A stretch of DNA of 64,000 bases from Incurvaria masculella (lineage: Eukaryota; Arthropoda; Insecta; Lepidoptera; Incurvariidae). Under the pieces are notes generated by a model. It was not told the DNA's origin. It did not search any database and saw only the letters and a list, made by a program, of their open reading frames with translations. Location: positions 8,636,501 through 8,700,500 of the forward strand of contig OX335641.1 in NCBI GenBank assembly GCA_946894095.1. The letters are read 5' to 3'. A program made the position numbers and the translations under genes. This document shows, one piece after another, positions 1-12,195 of this stretch (positions are counted from its first letter, which is position 1; each line of letters opens with the position of its first letter).

Positions 1-62
1 GATAAAAGATTATCAAATTGGTAATAAAAATGTGTTTGTTTTTCAATCTATTTCATTTACCT

Positions 63-160
63 GCACCTATTTACTTGCGGAATGCGGTGTATTGAACTAA
101 TAATGACCCAGTAGGTGTGGTATAAGCCATCCATGGCCAGTCTTATAAAAAAAGGTACAA
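63..160 (+). repeat. SINE 3'-end fragment (tRNA/5S chimeric family)
   Basis: The segment matches the last ~100 bp of the main SINE family in this window: GTGTATT followed by a TAATA block, then TGTGGTATAAGCCATCCATGG and a short A run. The 5' part is absent, as expected for 5'-truncated retroposition or decay. The similarity is clear but diverged. Confidence 0.7.
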
Positions 161-1933
161 ATTGAGTGACTGAACACATGATATTAAACTGATTTTTATC
201 ATGAAGTTTTTTTAATAACAAACATTGTTTTTTGTGTCCAAACGCAATCATAAACATCATTTACTAAATAAATACATGTTAAATTAGTATAAGTATATAA
301 TACATGTGTATATATTTTTTTATATAATCATATAAAATATAATTGCATAAAAAAAGATCAGAACCTGAATGTATTGCGGTATAGTTATAAATGATATATT
401 CCTAGTAAATAGTTAAGTGCAAGCAAAGCACTTCTGTCCTGCGTTAAGTAACGTCAGAACGAGCGCCCTCCCTCGCTCGAGTGGCGCTAGTTGGGCAACA
501 GATGGCATTGTTTGAGGTCGAGGTGGAATTGCAAATTAGCGTGAAGTAATCTGTAATGACCTCACCTGCGGGCAGGGGTGGGCCGGATGGATTGAGCCTC
601 GCTTATGTTTTTATTCTTGCATAACTTTTTGTAAGTGGATGCACATACCTAAAAAGATACTAAAACACTTCTTACATAAATTACTCAACGTTTATCTCTT
701 GTCTGGTCGACTTTAGCTCGTTAAGGTCAAGAGGTATATATTTATTATGTTTTAAGAAATCCGTAAAAAAAATCGTTTCATTATTTTAACAAATTATGAA
801 AACCAAAAAATAGACAGAACAATTTTTTTATGGCTTAGTATCATTTTTTTATTGGTTTGGAAAACAATATTTCATAAAAAAATAAAACTCAACAAAATTA
901 AAATATTCTTCTGAAACGTCTTTTTTTTATATTTCCAAAACACCCGCGCTGAATGGTCAGAATAATATTTTGGTAGAAGTAGGCCCCAGATTTTCAAATA
1001 CATATTTGTTTCTAAGTATGTATTAAAAACAATTTAATGAGGATGATAACTCAATCATATATGTATATTTTATATGTCGTATGTTTATATGTTTAAAAGT
1101 ATCTGGTTTTATTGAATCATAGTGATAAACATTTTAAAAGTTACGATTATTACAAATAAAAAAATATTTCAGTTCGCCTATTAACAATTATTATATTATC
1201 AATTATCCTATTGATATTATCAATTAACATGGTCACCCAATCACCCTTTGCCGTCGCTCGACGTGTGCAATCATACGATCTAGAATCACCTACGAAAATA
1301 ACATAAAAGGTGAAATTATGAACCATTTGACATATGACACCGCGAATATTCAAATTAATGCATTATCGATACACGGAAACAAAGGGACTAGTTTATGACA
1401 CGTAATTTGAGCGTAAATCAAATTTGACGTAAGGCGGGGCCTGTCCGACGCATATGTTCAGTTTTGACCAATCTTTTACGATGATTTCGTTATTTCGTAA
1501 AGTAAGGGTCGGGGCGAGAGAATTGTATATTTAGTTATTGGTGACGAAACACTTATAGCAAACAATTTATTTATTACTGTAAAAGAAATTAAAGACAATA
1601 TATATTTACTATTTAATACTGCAATCAGACGTATTCTTCACAATCTTTAAAATAAATAAGATTTTAAAATAATATAAATAAACGCCTTAAACACGTCAAA
1701 TGACAACATTTAAATTCCATATAATTTTAACTCTTTGCTACTTTAAGCCATAATTTAAATTTTGACCGTCGCAGCACCCATTAAAATTATATATACCAAA
1801 TGGAGAGACTTATTATATGTGCTTCATCCGTCCGTTTAAATGTTTAAAAAGGAAGTAAAATAAAATGATTCAAAAAATGTTCACCAAAACCTAACTCTAT
1901 TTTTAAGAACTATCTTCCAGTTCCATGTCCGAT
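161..1933. other. AT-rich spacer, no gene seen
   Basis: No supported gene. A GC-richer patch at about 440-620 (clustered CGCTCG and GGGCAGGGGTGGGCCGG) stands out from the AT-rich surroundings, but it has no long frame and no recognisable motif. Small frames on both strands look like chance. Confidence 0.6.
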
Positions 1934-2099
1934 TCAGTAATCAGGAATCCTGAGTCTAGAAAACCGCTTTTATAACGATTTTTAAAGCGAGTTTTTCGTC
2001 GGAAAACCTTAAATAATTTAAAAAAACTATGCACTACGCTGTGAAAACAGCTACAAAAGTTATTTTCTAGACTCAGTTTTCCTGATTCCTGATTACGGA
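1934..2099. mobile_element. Small TIR element (MITE, ~166 bp)
   Basis: The ends are imperfect inverted repeats of about 40-50 bp. The left end reads AGTAATCAGGAATCCTGAGT then CTAGAAAA. The right end, reverse complemented, reads CGTAATCAGGAATC, AGGAAAACTGAGTCTAGAAAA. There is no coding capacity. The family is not recognised; the structure is what a non-autonomous cut-and-paste element shows. Confidence 0.6.
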
Positions 2100-3342
2100 A
2101 TGCCAGGAATAGACCTGCTGATCCATGATCAGACTAACCGAATGGATAGTAGTTAGCTTAAATAAACATTTTACGAGATATTTAACAATAAAGCTTTTTA
2201 AATAACTAAAGGTATGAAAAAAATCTTCTTTCTTATAAATTTTCATAACGTTTCACTCCAACTTTATACATTTCCACCTCTCATATATGTATATATTTTT
2301 TTCTAGTTACGAAAACAATACAAGAAAATAATAACGCTAATAAAGATAGAGAAAGGAATTTAACGAATCTTATTCCTTACAATGCAATGATGTGAAAAGC
2401 AAAAATATTCTGTGACCACGATTTCGCTCAGTACCTCTCGTTTATTAGATTAACCAACAGATTGCGAAGTCATTCGTCGTACTCATTTTTCTTCCGCGTT
2501 CTTACGGGCCACCCTAATTCACTTTTCCAGAATTAGTCTTCATAATCCGTACCTAATTTATCACTGAAGTAATTCCTATTCATCCACAAAAATAAGGGAT
2601 CTGTATATTAGATCGACATTGAAGAATGACTTAGTTTTTAAATTTAATTGTATGGACTCTAAGAGATATTGACGACTTTTTTATATTTTCAAGCTTTTTA
2701 ATTAAATTTATAATGGATTTCGGTATCTTTAATAATGTTTTTTTTTTTTTTTTGACCATAATACAATTTCAAGTTTTATTCATACAAATAGAGAATATAG
2801 TATGTGCATTATAAATAAAATATCTCCTCTAGGTCTGCCGAGGCAGCCATTGTCCCTAAAATACTTATAGCATTTCCTCTTTGATGTTGTGATTTCACAG
2901 TAATTCTATATGTAAGGTTATATTAGCTTATGTTAGGAAATTCTTTGGCGAGGTTAGGTTAAGTCAGTTTACGATTATGGTAATAAGTATAAACGGTTGA
3001 TAACAACGTGGGAAGTTTTAGGTATATCACTAGTGAAATTATTACATATTTGAAATCATCCCTGCAACATTTACACGAAAACATATACAACATTTGCCAC
3101 GTTTGAAATGACCTATTTACTTTACCCTACTTCAGTTGCTTGCGTGTTATGGTAGAATAACCTTTCATCAAAAAAACATTAGGTATTATAGGTGGATTGA
3201 CTCTAGAAATATATATGTTAACTCTATTAATTTAGCTTTGGTGGGTAAAGAACCTCGGAAAAATAAGCCGATTCAAGATGATTAAATATTATTATAATCC
3301 ATGCGACGTAGGAGCATAGGAATGTTTTCATGTGAGAGTTTT
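2100..3342. other. AT-rich spacer, no gene seen
   Basis: No supported gene. Contains a 16-base T run near 2735 and a short GGTTAGGTTA near 2950. Nothing else can be supported. Confidence 0.6.
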
Positions 3343-3504
3343 AGGGTCTCTTCCACCAAGTACTGATTAACTTAATCCGAACATTAAAGGGCCTTTCTTA
3401 CCATCTTGCAATCGATACCAGTACAAGATAATCAGCACTTTATTAATAAAGGTCCTTTTAGTGTCAATTAAAATATATCAGCACTTGGAGGAAACCGAGC
3501 TTAG
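3343..3504. mobile_element. MITE family B, copy 1
   Basis: Inverted ends are visible: left GGGTCTCTTCCACCAAGTAC and the reverse complement of the right, GCTCGGTTTCCTCCAAGTGC, each followed by a TGATT/TGATA and AATTAA-type block. The same sequence and layout recur at about 49102-49266, including AAAGGGCCTTTCTTA, TTGCAATCGATA and GATAATCAGCACTTTA. That recurrence shows it is a dispersed non-coding TIR element rather than chance. Confidence 0.75.
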
Positions 3505-3571
3505 TGTTTTGAATTGCGTTTACTATTTTCGTTTTAAATATTTTACATGAACATTTAAGATGATATGGATG

Positions 3572-3969
3572 TTTTTTTTATGCGGCCTGACATGGATGGC
3601 TAATACCACACAACTACCGTTATGATATTAGCCCAATACCCCACGCTCCCGAAGGAATTTGGTACCATGCCAGGACCTTTCCTTTATGAGCACGGCTACA
3701 TTGAACTGGTTGGAAAACACAGACAATTTTTCATTGCCGCTTCGACCATCTTTTCATCCAATGCGATGGTACCAACCCGGGCGGGCTTAAACCCTAACAC
3801 CTAGTAGGGTAAGGGGACCTACAGTTTTACATGGATTCCAAACCATGGATCAGCTCGCATTCGTGACGAAATGCACTTATCGAACTCGGAAAGAGAAAGA
3901 CAGTGGTGCATGTCGGTATTGAACCCAGGCGTTAGGCCAGTCCCCGCGCCACTATGCTACGAGCCGCTC
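3572..3969 (-). mobile_element. tRNA-headed SINE, near full length
   Basis: Read on the minus strand the element starts GAGCGGCTCGTAGCATAGTG, where TAGCATAGTGG fits a Pol III A box. It continues through a diverged B-box region (GGGTTCAATACC) and the body shared with other copies (GCAGCTGATC..., CCGCCCGGGTTGGTACCATC), and ends in TAGCCATCCATGTCAGGCC and an A tail. It is about 398 bp. The 60-codon open frame in the body (3622-3804) recurs in other copies on the matching strand. It is a by-product of the SINE body, not a gene. Confidence 0.85.
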
Positions 3970-6900
3970 GTATGTAAAAAATCTGATTAATTTGGACCAT
4001 TATTCAACCTGAAATATTACCAGCAGTAAGTCTAAGTTTTGACATAGAACATCCATCTATATTATTATCCGTTGATGGTATTCGACATTCGACATTGGTC
4101 GAACATTGGTGTTATGATATATTTGAAGAAAAAAAATCGTTATCTATTACGAAAACTTTTCCATTTGATTTAACTTAAAAACTTAAATTATTTAAGACGA
4201 ATTTAGATCGACACACTAGTGAACCCCCAGACAAAAATATCGCACAAGGGAAGTCGAAAAATCAGTTATGTGAGATATAAATATCTCGAGCCCACTTCAA
4301 CCCCCGCTTGTATTTTGTCAGGTCACGGTGACGCGTCGAAGCCTTCTGTATCTATCAGCATTAGTCCTGGCTGGTGAGGAGGCGGTGACGTCATTTTGGG
4401 GTTTCGTTGGATTCCTTTGTATCTTGCAATAAATCAGCTTATCGTTGATTGGGTTTTTGCTTCAACAAAAAATAAAAAAAAAACAAGAACTTAAACATAC
4501 AATAATTCTTTAACCACCGCGATAAAACCCTATTTGTAATGGGAATATGTTGATTAAACAGTATTTTATTGTGTTTTACTTGTTAAAAAAATTTTTGGAG
4601 TCTAGCATACTTAGGAATAAATGTATTCTTTTCTAGCATATCGTAGCATTAAGAATAAAAAAATAATGTAATCTGAGCTTAACATTTTTATTGAATTCAC
4701 GAATTCTGAACCAGAAAGTAACATAGGGGGCGACAGGTTATTGAAAGTACAAAATGGATTAAACTTTTTGATATTTCCACATGCTCATTTCATATTTCAC
4801 TCTAAATCGTATTGTGTCGACGGCTATTATGCCACCGACTTAGAGGGGGAGATTTTGTTATAATCTTTGAGGTTAAGTGGTGGGTGAAATGGACCACATG
4901 TGATGATTTGGTTAGCGGAGCGTTTTAGACTTTAAGCCGCTTATTTTTTTATCAATAAACATAACAAGCCGAATAGGTCACAAGCAAAATAACGCAACTT
5001 CATTTCATCTATGGTATACCGATATGTACATTTATGTTTTGTGCAAGAAAATAATTAAAATATGTATGCTTTACGGTAAGCAAAGATGATTTAAAGAAGC
5101 ATGAATTGTAACGTTTAATCACTCGTAGAAGTAGATGCAACGGTTTTAAAATCCACGCTCATACTGATAAATAATATTTAAATGGTCGTCGCTTTAGGGT
5201 TGACGGAAATTAATTTTAAATTTAAAAAATCAGCGACAATGTATTTTTATGTATATTTGCTCACGAATTGTGTTTCTCAAACGATTGTCCGAAGCCTGTC
5301 ACGGACGATATTCAAATTTACGACAATCCTTTGAAAGCGCGTGGTATATTTTACAACTTTATTGGTATGACAAGAACTCGCCGGCGCGAGAATTTCTTAC
5401 TTTCTGCCATTACGGGTGCGCTGATGGCTCTTTGTTGGATTTCATTTGAAATTACAAACGGTGTTTCAATGGTTACATTTTATTTTATTACAGACGTTAA
5501 ATTTGCTTGACCATGATCCGATGAAAAATGATGTTCAAAAGGTTTTTTGTTTTGCTCATATGTAAGGACGCGCTAACAAAGTCTTCGCGCTACATACATG
5601 AGTATATGAAAATGTAGTTAGTTTTTTTGAGGAACAGCGAACGTCAGCATGAAATAAATATCCCGGAGGCGCCAACAAGGCAGAGTCCGGGTAAGTCTGG
5701 TCTAAAGTCTGGCCATGTTTTAACATTGTCCATGTCAACCGTCCCCATATAGGATTATTTGTTATCCAATATCCGGTTATATCGTTTTTAAGATTCGGCA
5801 TTGATTTATACATACTAGAAATCATAATTTTATGATCAAATCAAGAAATTTATTTCTGTTCGTGACTTTTTTCGACCCCCGCAGAAACGCTTTGTACGAA
5901 ATATGATCTGTACCCGAAGTCTCAGTTGTCACCTAAATTGGCGTTACGGCAAACCGATCGACTGGCGTTTTCAAATGTCTGGAGAAATTGAAGAGCGTGC
6001 GCAGTGGGCGTTAAGCGAACTAACATTTGCGAGTCCGAGTTTGATTTGACAGCTTACTCAACGTTGCCGTAAATACGTCGACGTTGCGGTTTACGTCCAC
6101 TCCGCGTTCTCATACAAATCGGAAGTCCGCGTTTGACTTTGACAGCTTGAAGAAGTAAAACCACAGAATATCTAGTAAAAACTTGTACAGAGTTTGACGT
6201 TTTTACGGAACTTCGAAGTTACGTAAACGCCAATTTTGGTGAGAACTGAGACTACCGGCTCTGATACCTGGTTGTGATATGTAATTAGTAAAAAATATTC
6301 GAGTGAATAATCAACTTGAGCGTTATTAGTGGAACGGCGATCATAGGATTTCATGTTATAATAGGTGCAAAGTAGTATGGGTTGCTCGGCTGATATGAAA
6401 TATTTTTGGCATCGGAAATATGTAGGCTGCTTGATATTTTATTTGATTTCTGAAAAATTCCAACAGTTACACGTTTTTATTAGCTCACTTTTTTGTTTGT
6501 CTGCGGTTGTCGGTACCGTACTATTTTTTTATATTGACTTTAAACTAACTTCCCAATAAATGTTCTTAAAACTTTAAGACAGCAGAGAACTGCCTAAGTT
6601 CAAAATATACAATCGCAATTCTACCATACAGTTTATAATTTTTTGTTTGAGTGTTTTTCATCAACCGTTTTAAAAACTATGCTTTGAATCCGAAACGGCG
6701 GCGAATAGAAAGCATCAGATCAATGGTTTTATTTTCTAAACCAAAAATTGATTGGTAAGTATACATAGTCGATAACAAGGGAGATGTATAGTTCCCCTTT
6801 ATAAATGACACCAAAAATAAACCCACTGTCCTTTTTTAACATAAATATCATAATATAAACGGCAAAAGCAGCCGTTTCTCCACATTCGATCTCAACCCAT

Positions 6901-9111
6901 CGATGTAATTATTCTTCATTAAATCCGGTGCCAGGGGGCGCTTTCAACTCGGGCATATTGCGCAAGTTACGGAAAAAGTGCAGGTGCGCTCTTGAATGTT
7001 CAAAATAAGCGCAGGGGTTGATCGTGGATTAGTGTGCCGAGTGCGTGGGGAGACTAGTGGGTTACTGTATTTGTGGGATTAGCGTGAAATTCGGGCTGAC
7101 TAAATAAACGGTTTTTGAGTGATAATAAGCCGGGTAATTTGTTGGGGGTATGTTTTTCTCGATTTGTCGTTAGTTGTTTTTGACATGAAATTGGTGATTT
7201 ATTAAACACTGTTTTTTTTATTAATGCATCTCTGTTAAACATGTATTTTGTTGGTGTTATGGAACAGAGCAAAATGTATTAGTATTCTGAAATTATCACC
7301 GCAAGGGAACTGTCTTATGGGAAAAAATTGTTTTCCTCATACCATCAATTTCCACATTGAAGTCTTCCAACTTAGATAAAATTATAATCAAGAAATCGAT
7401 TGTTTTGCCTAGTTGAGCATGGTTACGCGTTGTGATGTGAATTTGGCTGTTGAAACCATCGTTTGTCCCCTGGGATCGTTGTGCTTGGGACAGCTATCCA
7501 TATTTTTTTAAATTTAAAAACAGTAATTACATTTGTGTATCAATACATTCTCACTCCCATATTTTCCGTCGTATCTCGCTGCACTACGAGTGCCGAAAAA
7601 TATGTTGAAGTAAAAGCGAATTGGACATGATTTATTGAGCAGCACGGAGTGGACAAAATCTGAAAGTCACGTTAGATAATGGATGCGCCACTTGCATGTC
7701 TTGATCCTGGCGATTTAGGTCTGCGATCTGCTTCTACTCGAATGAATAGGTACAAACATTACAGCACGCATTTACCCTGAAGGATAGGTATGTAGGGGTA
7801 GGGTTTTATTCGACAGGCGTGCATTTCTTTATAAATGCTCTTCCAACATGGGTGTTATTTACCTTATTTACGCAATAATAATAAAAATAAGTAGTTCGGC
7901 ATATTATATTTTATCCTCAGAGAAATAAAAAAAACTTCTATTTTTATTTAAGGATATATTAAGTAAGTATTTGGTTGCATCTTTCCTATTTAAAGGTTTT
8001 GATTTTTATTAACATCACAAGATCAGCTGAACAAAAAAATATATTCAAATTTGTCTTCAATTATAAATGTATCGGTTCACCTATTAAATTACATTTCCTT
8101 TTGCAATTAATGTGCTCGCTTATATGAATTTAATTTCAGATTCAACATTATATTAAATAGATCAATATGAGAGCAAGTACTATTTAGATTTTTAGAATGA
8201 TTCCCCTAATACTATGCTTATTTCTAATTGCTTTGTCACTGTTTGTTTTACTAATGACAGTTCCGTGCGTCAGGTCCACGGGGAATCGGTATTGTTGAGC
8301 TACCTCGGGCGATAGATGCAATCAACAAAGAAAAATATATTCCTACGTATGTGAAATATGTATTTATTATTAGGGTGGCACCTAACATTCACTATTAAAT
8401 ATGTTTTAACAGTAAACAAGATTTTTACGTTCAAAATACAAATATTTTGTGCATTCCAGAATAACCAGTGCAAACATTTCGAAACAAAAGTAGTTTTTTC
8501 AATATACGAACATGGAAAGTAAGCAAAAATTAAGTAAGACATAAGAAATAAAAAACGTTTTTTGTCGCATGTAAAAGATAATATGATAAAAAATACAAAT
8601 TACATGCTATGCACAAATAATCTGATTATACTATTTAATTTATACAATAAAAATACCTTAATGAATACAAATAGAATTACACGTTAAATATACATAGCCT
8701 TTATTAATTTAACAAGTTGCAACAAAAGGTCTAGACGCAGCATGTGACCAACAAACGTATGTTAGTCGCTGATTTTAAGCCTAGCCTTTTCTTTACTTTC
8801 CTGTCTCTTCATTTAATGAATAAACGGATTTTATTAGCAACTAAATGTTTACAGCCCTAGATGGCGCTATTTAAAAACGTTTTAATATTTTTATTACAAC
8901 CACACCCACCCATTATAATTTTTTTCGCCTCAAAAACTCCTGGCTACGTTTAAATGTATAATTTATTATTGCCTCAAATTACACTATTTGCGTATTGCAT
9001 ACTAGAAACTTTGCATGGTTCGAACCATTATTTATGATACGTTATCAATACAACTTTACTATTCATCACACGGTAGACATTTCATAGGAGTACATTTTGA
9101 TTTATTATACA
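3970..9111. other. Long AT-rich stretch with no recognised gene
   Basis: About 5 kb without a recognisable gene or clear repeat. Points noted: a perfect TGACGTCA (cAMP-response-element sequence) at 4386-4393 in a slightly GC-richer patch (4300-4420); a low-confidence open segment at 5233-5459 listed separately; a GC-richer patch at 5880-6130 with several CG dinucleotides but broken frames; a CAGGGGGCGC patch near 6935. Nothing here identifies a promoter or exon. Confidence 0.5.
5233..5459 (+). other. Unassigned open segment, possible exon
   Basis: One frame is open from about 5229 to 5510 and reads ...CFSNDCPKPVTDDIQIYDNP..., then a basic cluster (TRTRRRE) followed by a hydrophobic stretch (FLLSAITGALMALCWISF) that could span a membrane. 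No ATG begins it. An AG (…AAATCAG) at its left and a GT (…ACAAACGGTG) at its right could serve as splice sites, giving a 227-bp internal exon. Base composition is less AT-rich than its surroundings. A second frame is also open over 66 codons here, which weakens the case. I do not recognise the sequence and it may be chance. Confidence 0.15.
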
Positions 9112-10355
9112 CTAGCGGCCCGCTCCGGCTTCGCACGGGTATAAAATATATAGAGTATGTCACTTACTGAAAAAATGATTAACATCGATCCATTAGTTTT
9201 GAAGTATTCATTACTGCCCGTGGCCCGCACGCGTTAAATTTGGAGTAAAACAATTCCCCTTTCCTTATACCATGAGTATTTCCTGCTATCTTTGGAATAT
9301 CTAAATTCATACACTACATTTTTACTTATTTACTTTTTAAATTTTTACCTCTTTATTTTATTTTTACAGCAATTAATATATTACAGAATGTCATTATATA
9401 CAACGTTCACAGCTTTATTGTCATTAGACAATACAAACATGTTTTCTCTAGAGGTTACTCTTGAAATAGCGACATACAGTTGGCCATGTGAAAAACAGTC
9501 AACGCTCAAATCTAAACCTGCAACGTTGAAGGTTTGACCCTGCGATTTATTAATGGTCATTGCAATGTTTAAATATGTAATATCTTCGAAAATATTCATT
9601 TAAATCATATGCTGTAACGGGCCATATAGATCCATATTAAATCAACAATTTATTTAAGGTATTTAATTGGATAAGGATTAATGCTGTATTGGTTAAAATC
9701 ACTTCGAAAATTAGCCATTATTTGTCGTAAAAAGTAAATGACAAAAAAATGTGATTGTGGGATATCCATAAGAGATAGACATATACCATCGCGGAGTTTT
9801 CTGTAGACCTTTTCAATGTGTACAATACTTAGTACGTAATTTTGACAAATCTCGTAGGGTTCAGCCTGCGTTTGCAATGTAAGCGGAAAAATGATTTTTT
9901 AAGCTATTGAATAGCTTCTATCGAGGGCCTTGAGCGCGGGGACCGAATCCAGAAATTCCGTAACGAAAAAAAACCTCACGCTCCCCACTCCGACGGGCAC
10001 GGAGGTGTGTGCCGGTAGCGCTACTTCACACCAGGGGGAGCGGGGCCGGGGGCGGCGGCGGGAGCGGCGGCGGGGGCGGGCCGGCATAACTTGATACAAA
10101 ATGCTATGCAATAGCTTTACCGCGGCAGTCCCCGAGTGCCACACGTCTTTTTTTATGACATCACATTGGAAACCTCAAAAATAACAGTATTTCTCTACTA
10201 TTTAATGGATGTTATTATACATATAAACCTTCCTCTTTAATCACTCTATCTATTAAAAAAAACCGCATCAAAATCCGTTGCGTAGTTTTAAAGATTTAAG
10301 CGAACATGGGGATATAGGGACAGAGAAAGCGACTTTGTTTTATACTATGTAGTGA
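9112..10355 (-). mobile_element. Helitron, internally deleted, both ends preserved
   Basis: Read on the minus strand, the element begins with TC at 10355 (TCACTACATAGTATAAAACA) and ends with CTAG at 9112. The 3' end is preceded by a hairpin-forming GC-rich block (ACCCGTGCGAAGCCGGAGCG then GGCCG). Host bases flank it as A before the TC and T after the CTAG, the A|T target typical of Helitrons, with no target duplication. Inside are a fragment of the helicase C terminus, AT-rich relics, and a very GC-rich block (about 10020-10085). At 1244 bp it is far too short to be autonomous (full elements encode a Rep/helicase of well over 1000 residues). Confidence 0.88.
9381..9599 (-). pseudogene. Helitron Rep/helicase, C-terminal fragment
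   Basis: The 72-residue minus-strand frame contains AMTINKSQGQTFNVAGLDLS, then CFSHGQLYVAISRVTSRENM and NVVYNDIL. This is the C-terminal signature of the Pif1-like (SF1B) helicase domain of Helitron replication proteins: the INKSQGQ motif, FSHGQLYVA.SRV, and the NVVY near the C terminus. The family protein unwinds DNA during rolling-circle transposition. Only the last ~70 residues remain; a stop lies directly before the first Met, and the Rep nuclease domain and helicase Walker motifs are absent. Its position just before the Helitron 3' end is where the domain belongs in an intact element. Confidence 0.9.
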
Positions 10356-11394
10356 TATGCATACAATACATCGAAGTGATCAAACTGCTAGACATAAACA
10401 TCAACACACATCTCCCACAAACGAAACAATAATAGATCATAGCTTAGACTCGAACCATCTTGCCGACCTGTTTGCGGAGCCCGCGGCTAGATGGCGTGTA
10501 TTAGTTGAGTCAACACAGAGTAGCGATGCGCTACCAGTCCACGTTAATCCGCTAGCGGCGCACTCCCCGCGTTCGCATGCATTCAACTGGGTACTCAGCG
10601 ATTCTAGTGCTTGATGTTTCGGATCTTGCTTGCGTTTGAGGGTTCATTTGAAATGGTTTAAAGTAAATTCAGCTTATTTGAACTACTTTGTGCGTACATC
10701 TGTACACTTTGTACACCTGATTCATATCTGATCGTTTAACTAAACATGTATGTAATTCAATTCAGTCGCAGGAACATCACGCAAGGATGTACTGTTTGAC
10801 ATATTATGGCAAATAGTATGATCACTCCATATTATATCTCACATCAGGTACTACGAAATTCAGGCTTAGTTTTTAACCGACTTCACGGCTAGTGTTGCTA
10901 GTGTCTGTTTCACTTATATGCAATTGTTTGATTGCCCTACTTTACACTTTACACCACTGCATGTTGTGTTCTATGACCGAGCACCATAAACGTAATAAGG
11001 TTTTACGTCAACTTAAAAAAAACAAATACGTATACCTTACCAACGCCTACTGTTTTAAAAAAGATACCGTCCAAATCGCCAGGCCAAATGGATGCAGTTT
11101 AATATTTTTTAATCGACTGTTGATCATTCTAAACTGGCCAACCCAGCGTATTGAACATTTGGAGCATAAACTACCGGATATGATTTTCCGAACCCTGGAA
11201 AATGAAACATTATATATCATATATAAAATTCAACATATCAAGGAGCCTCAATAAAACGAGCTTCATTGTATTTTGAAAATAAAAGGAAGTTATGCTGCCG
11301 CACCCAATTCAGTAAAGGTATCATTAAACCGTCGTTATTTTAATTAATTACCTATATGTAAGTATTTTATAATATGAAGTGATAATTTTAACTA
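10356..11394. other. Spacer, no supported gene
   Basis: A moderately GC-rich patch (10440-10620) has an open frame of 85 codons on the plus strand with no recognisable motif. A second frame (ATG near 10960 to 11254, about 98 codons) is Lys/Leu/Ile-rich and AT-biased and matches nothing I know. Both are left uncalled. Confidence 0.45.
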
Positions 11395-11655
11395 AGGGGA
11401 TCGTAGCTCAGTTGCGCGGAGTTTTGGTTTTCATGAAAGAGGCCATGGATACAATGCCCGCCCCATTCTTGCACCACTCTGTTTTCTTGGCGAAGTTGGA
11501 TAAGTGCATTTCATCACGAATACGAGCTAGTCCATGGTTTTTTATCCTGAGGCAGGATAAAAAGCCCGCCCGGGTTGCTACCATCGGATTGGATGAAACG
11601 ATGGTCGAAGCCTTAGTTGAAAATTACCTCTAATTTTAATTCAGTTCCATGAATT
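11395..11655 (+). repeat. tRNA-headed SINE, 3'-truncated/diverged copy
   Basis: Starts GGGGATCGTAGCTCAGTTGC, whose TAGCTCAGTTGCGCGG is a good tRNA-type A box. It continues with TTGCACCACTCTG, TAAGTGCATTTCATCACGAA and the body block AAGCCCGCCCGGGTTGCTAC, then GATGGTCGAAGC. The segment carrying GTTCGGAATCC... and the GGTAGGG block is deleted, and the 3' end is lost after about 11655. Confidence 0.75.
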
Positions 11656-12059
11656 GATCAGAGATTTACAAATTATTACGTTTATATGAGAGCGCAATTT
11701 TCTTATGCTTATAGACCTGCTTTTCGCTTACTAGGTTACTACTTCAAAAATATAACGATTAGGTAACTTGTCCTACTTTGTCACAATGGTAATAGAATAT
11801 AAAATAAAAGAACCCAATGAATATGGAAGGTCTGGCAGGCTGATAATCTCTCACACTGCTGCCGCGTCACGTAGATGCATTTTTACAAGTGCCTACCTTA
11901 TCTGCAACCACGATAATCCCACTGCATTGTTGTGTCGTTTATAAATGTCTATCTAACTGGCTTATTTAGAAATGTATAGCAATGCAAGATTGTATGTACA
12001 AATATATTAATATCGGTGGTTGATCATCAGTAAAACAGTAATAATAAATACACTCAAGA
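11656..12059. other. Spacer, nothing identified
   Basis: AT-rich sequence with no supported gene, repeat or RNA. Confidence 0.5.
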
Positions 12060-12195
12060 AACTCGCATTCGAGGAGAAATGTACTCATCCAACTGAGAAA
12101 GAGAAATAAAGTGCTGCTTGAACGAGGCCGAGATCGAACTTATGACCTCTAGCATGGAAAGCAAGTACCCGCGCCCCTAATCTACGAGTTAATCA
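12060..12195 (-). repeat. SINE head fragment (tRNA type)
   Basis: Reverse complement of the SINE 5' region: the plus strand shows ACTCGCATTCGAGGAGAAAT, CAACTGAGAAAGAGAAA and a remnant of the B-box region (GATCGAACTTATGACC) followed by GCGCCCCTAATCTACGAG, corresponding to the A-box side. Only the head half is present. Confidence 0.65.

Noticed and set aside
3622..3804. 60-codon frame reading ILAQYP..., repeated on the minus strand at 24838-25020
   Set aside because: It is the translation of the SINE body. Recurrence reflects repeat copies, not a conserved gene.
4386..4393. Perfect TGACGTCA suggesting a promoter
   Set aside because: A single 8-bp match without a TATA box, initiator or downstream exon is expected by chance in 64 kb about once.
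10892..11254. 120-codon plus-strand frame, among the longest outside the transposons
   Set aside because: It starts on a non-ATG codon; from the first ATG (about 10960) only ~98 codons remain. Lys/Ile/Leu-rich, AT-biased, no motif, no splice or promoter context.
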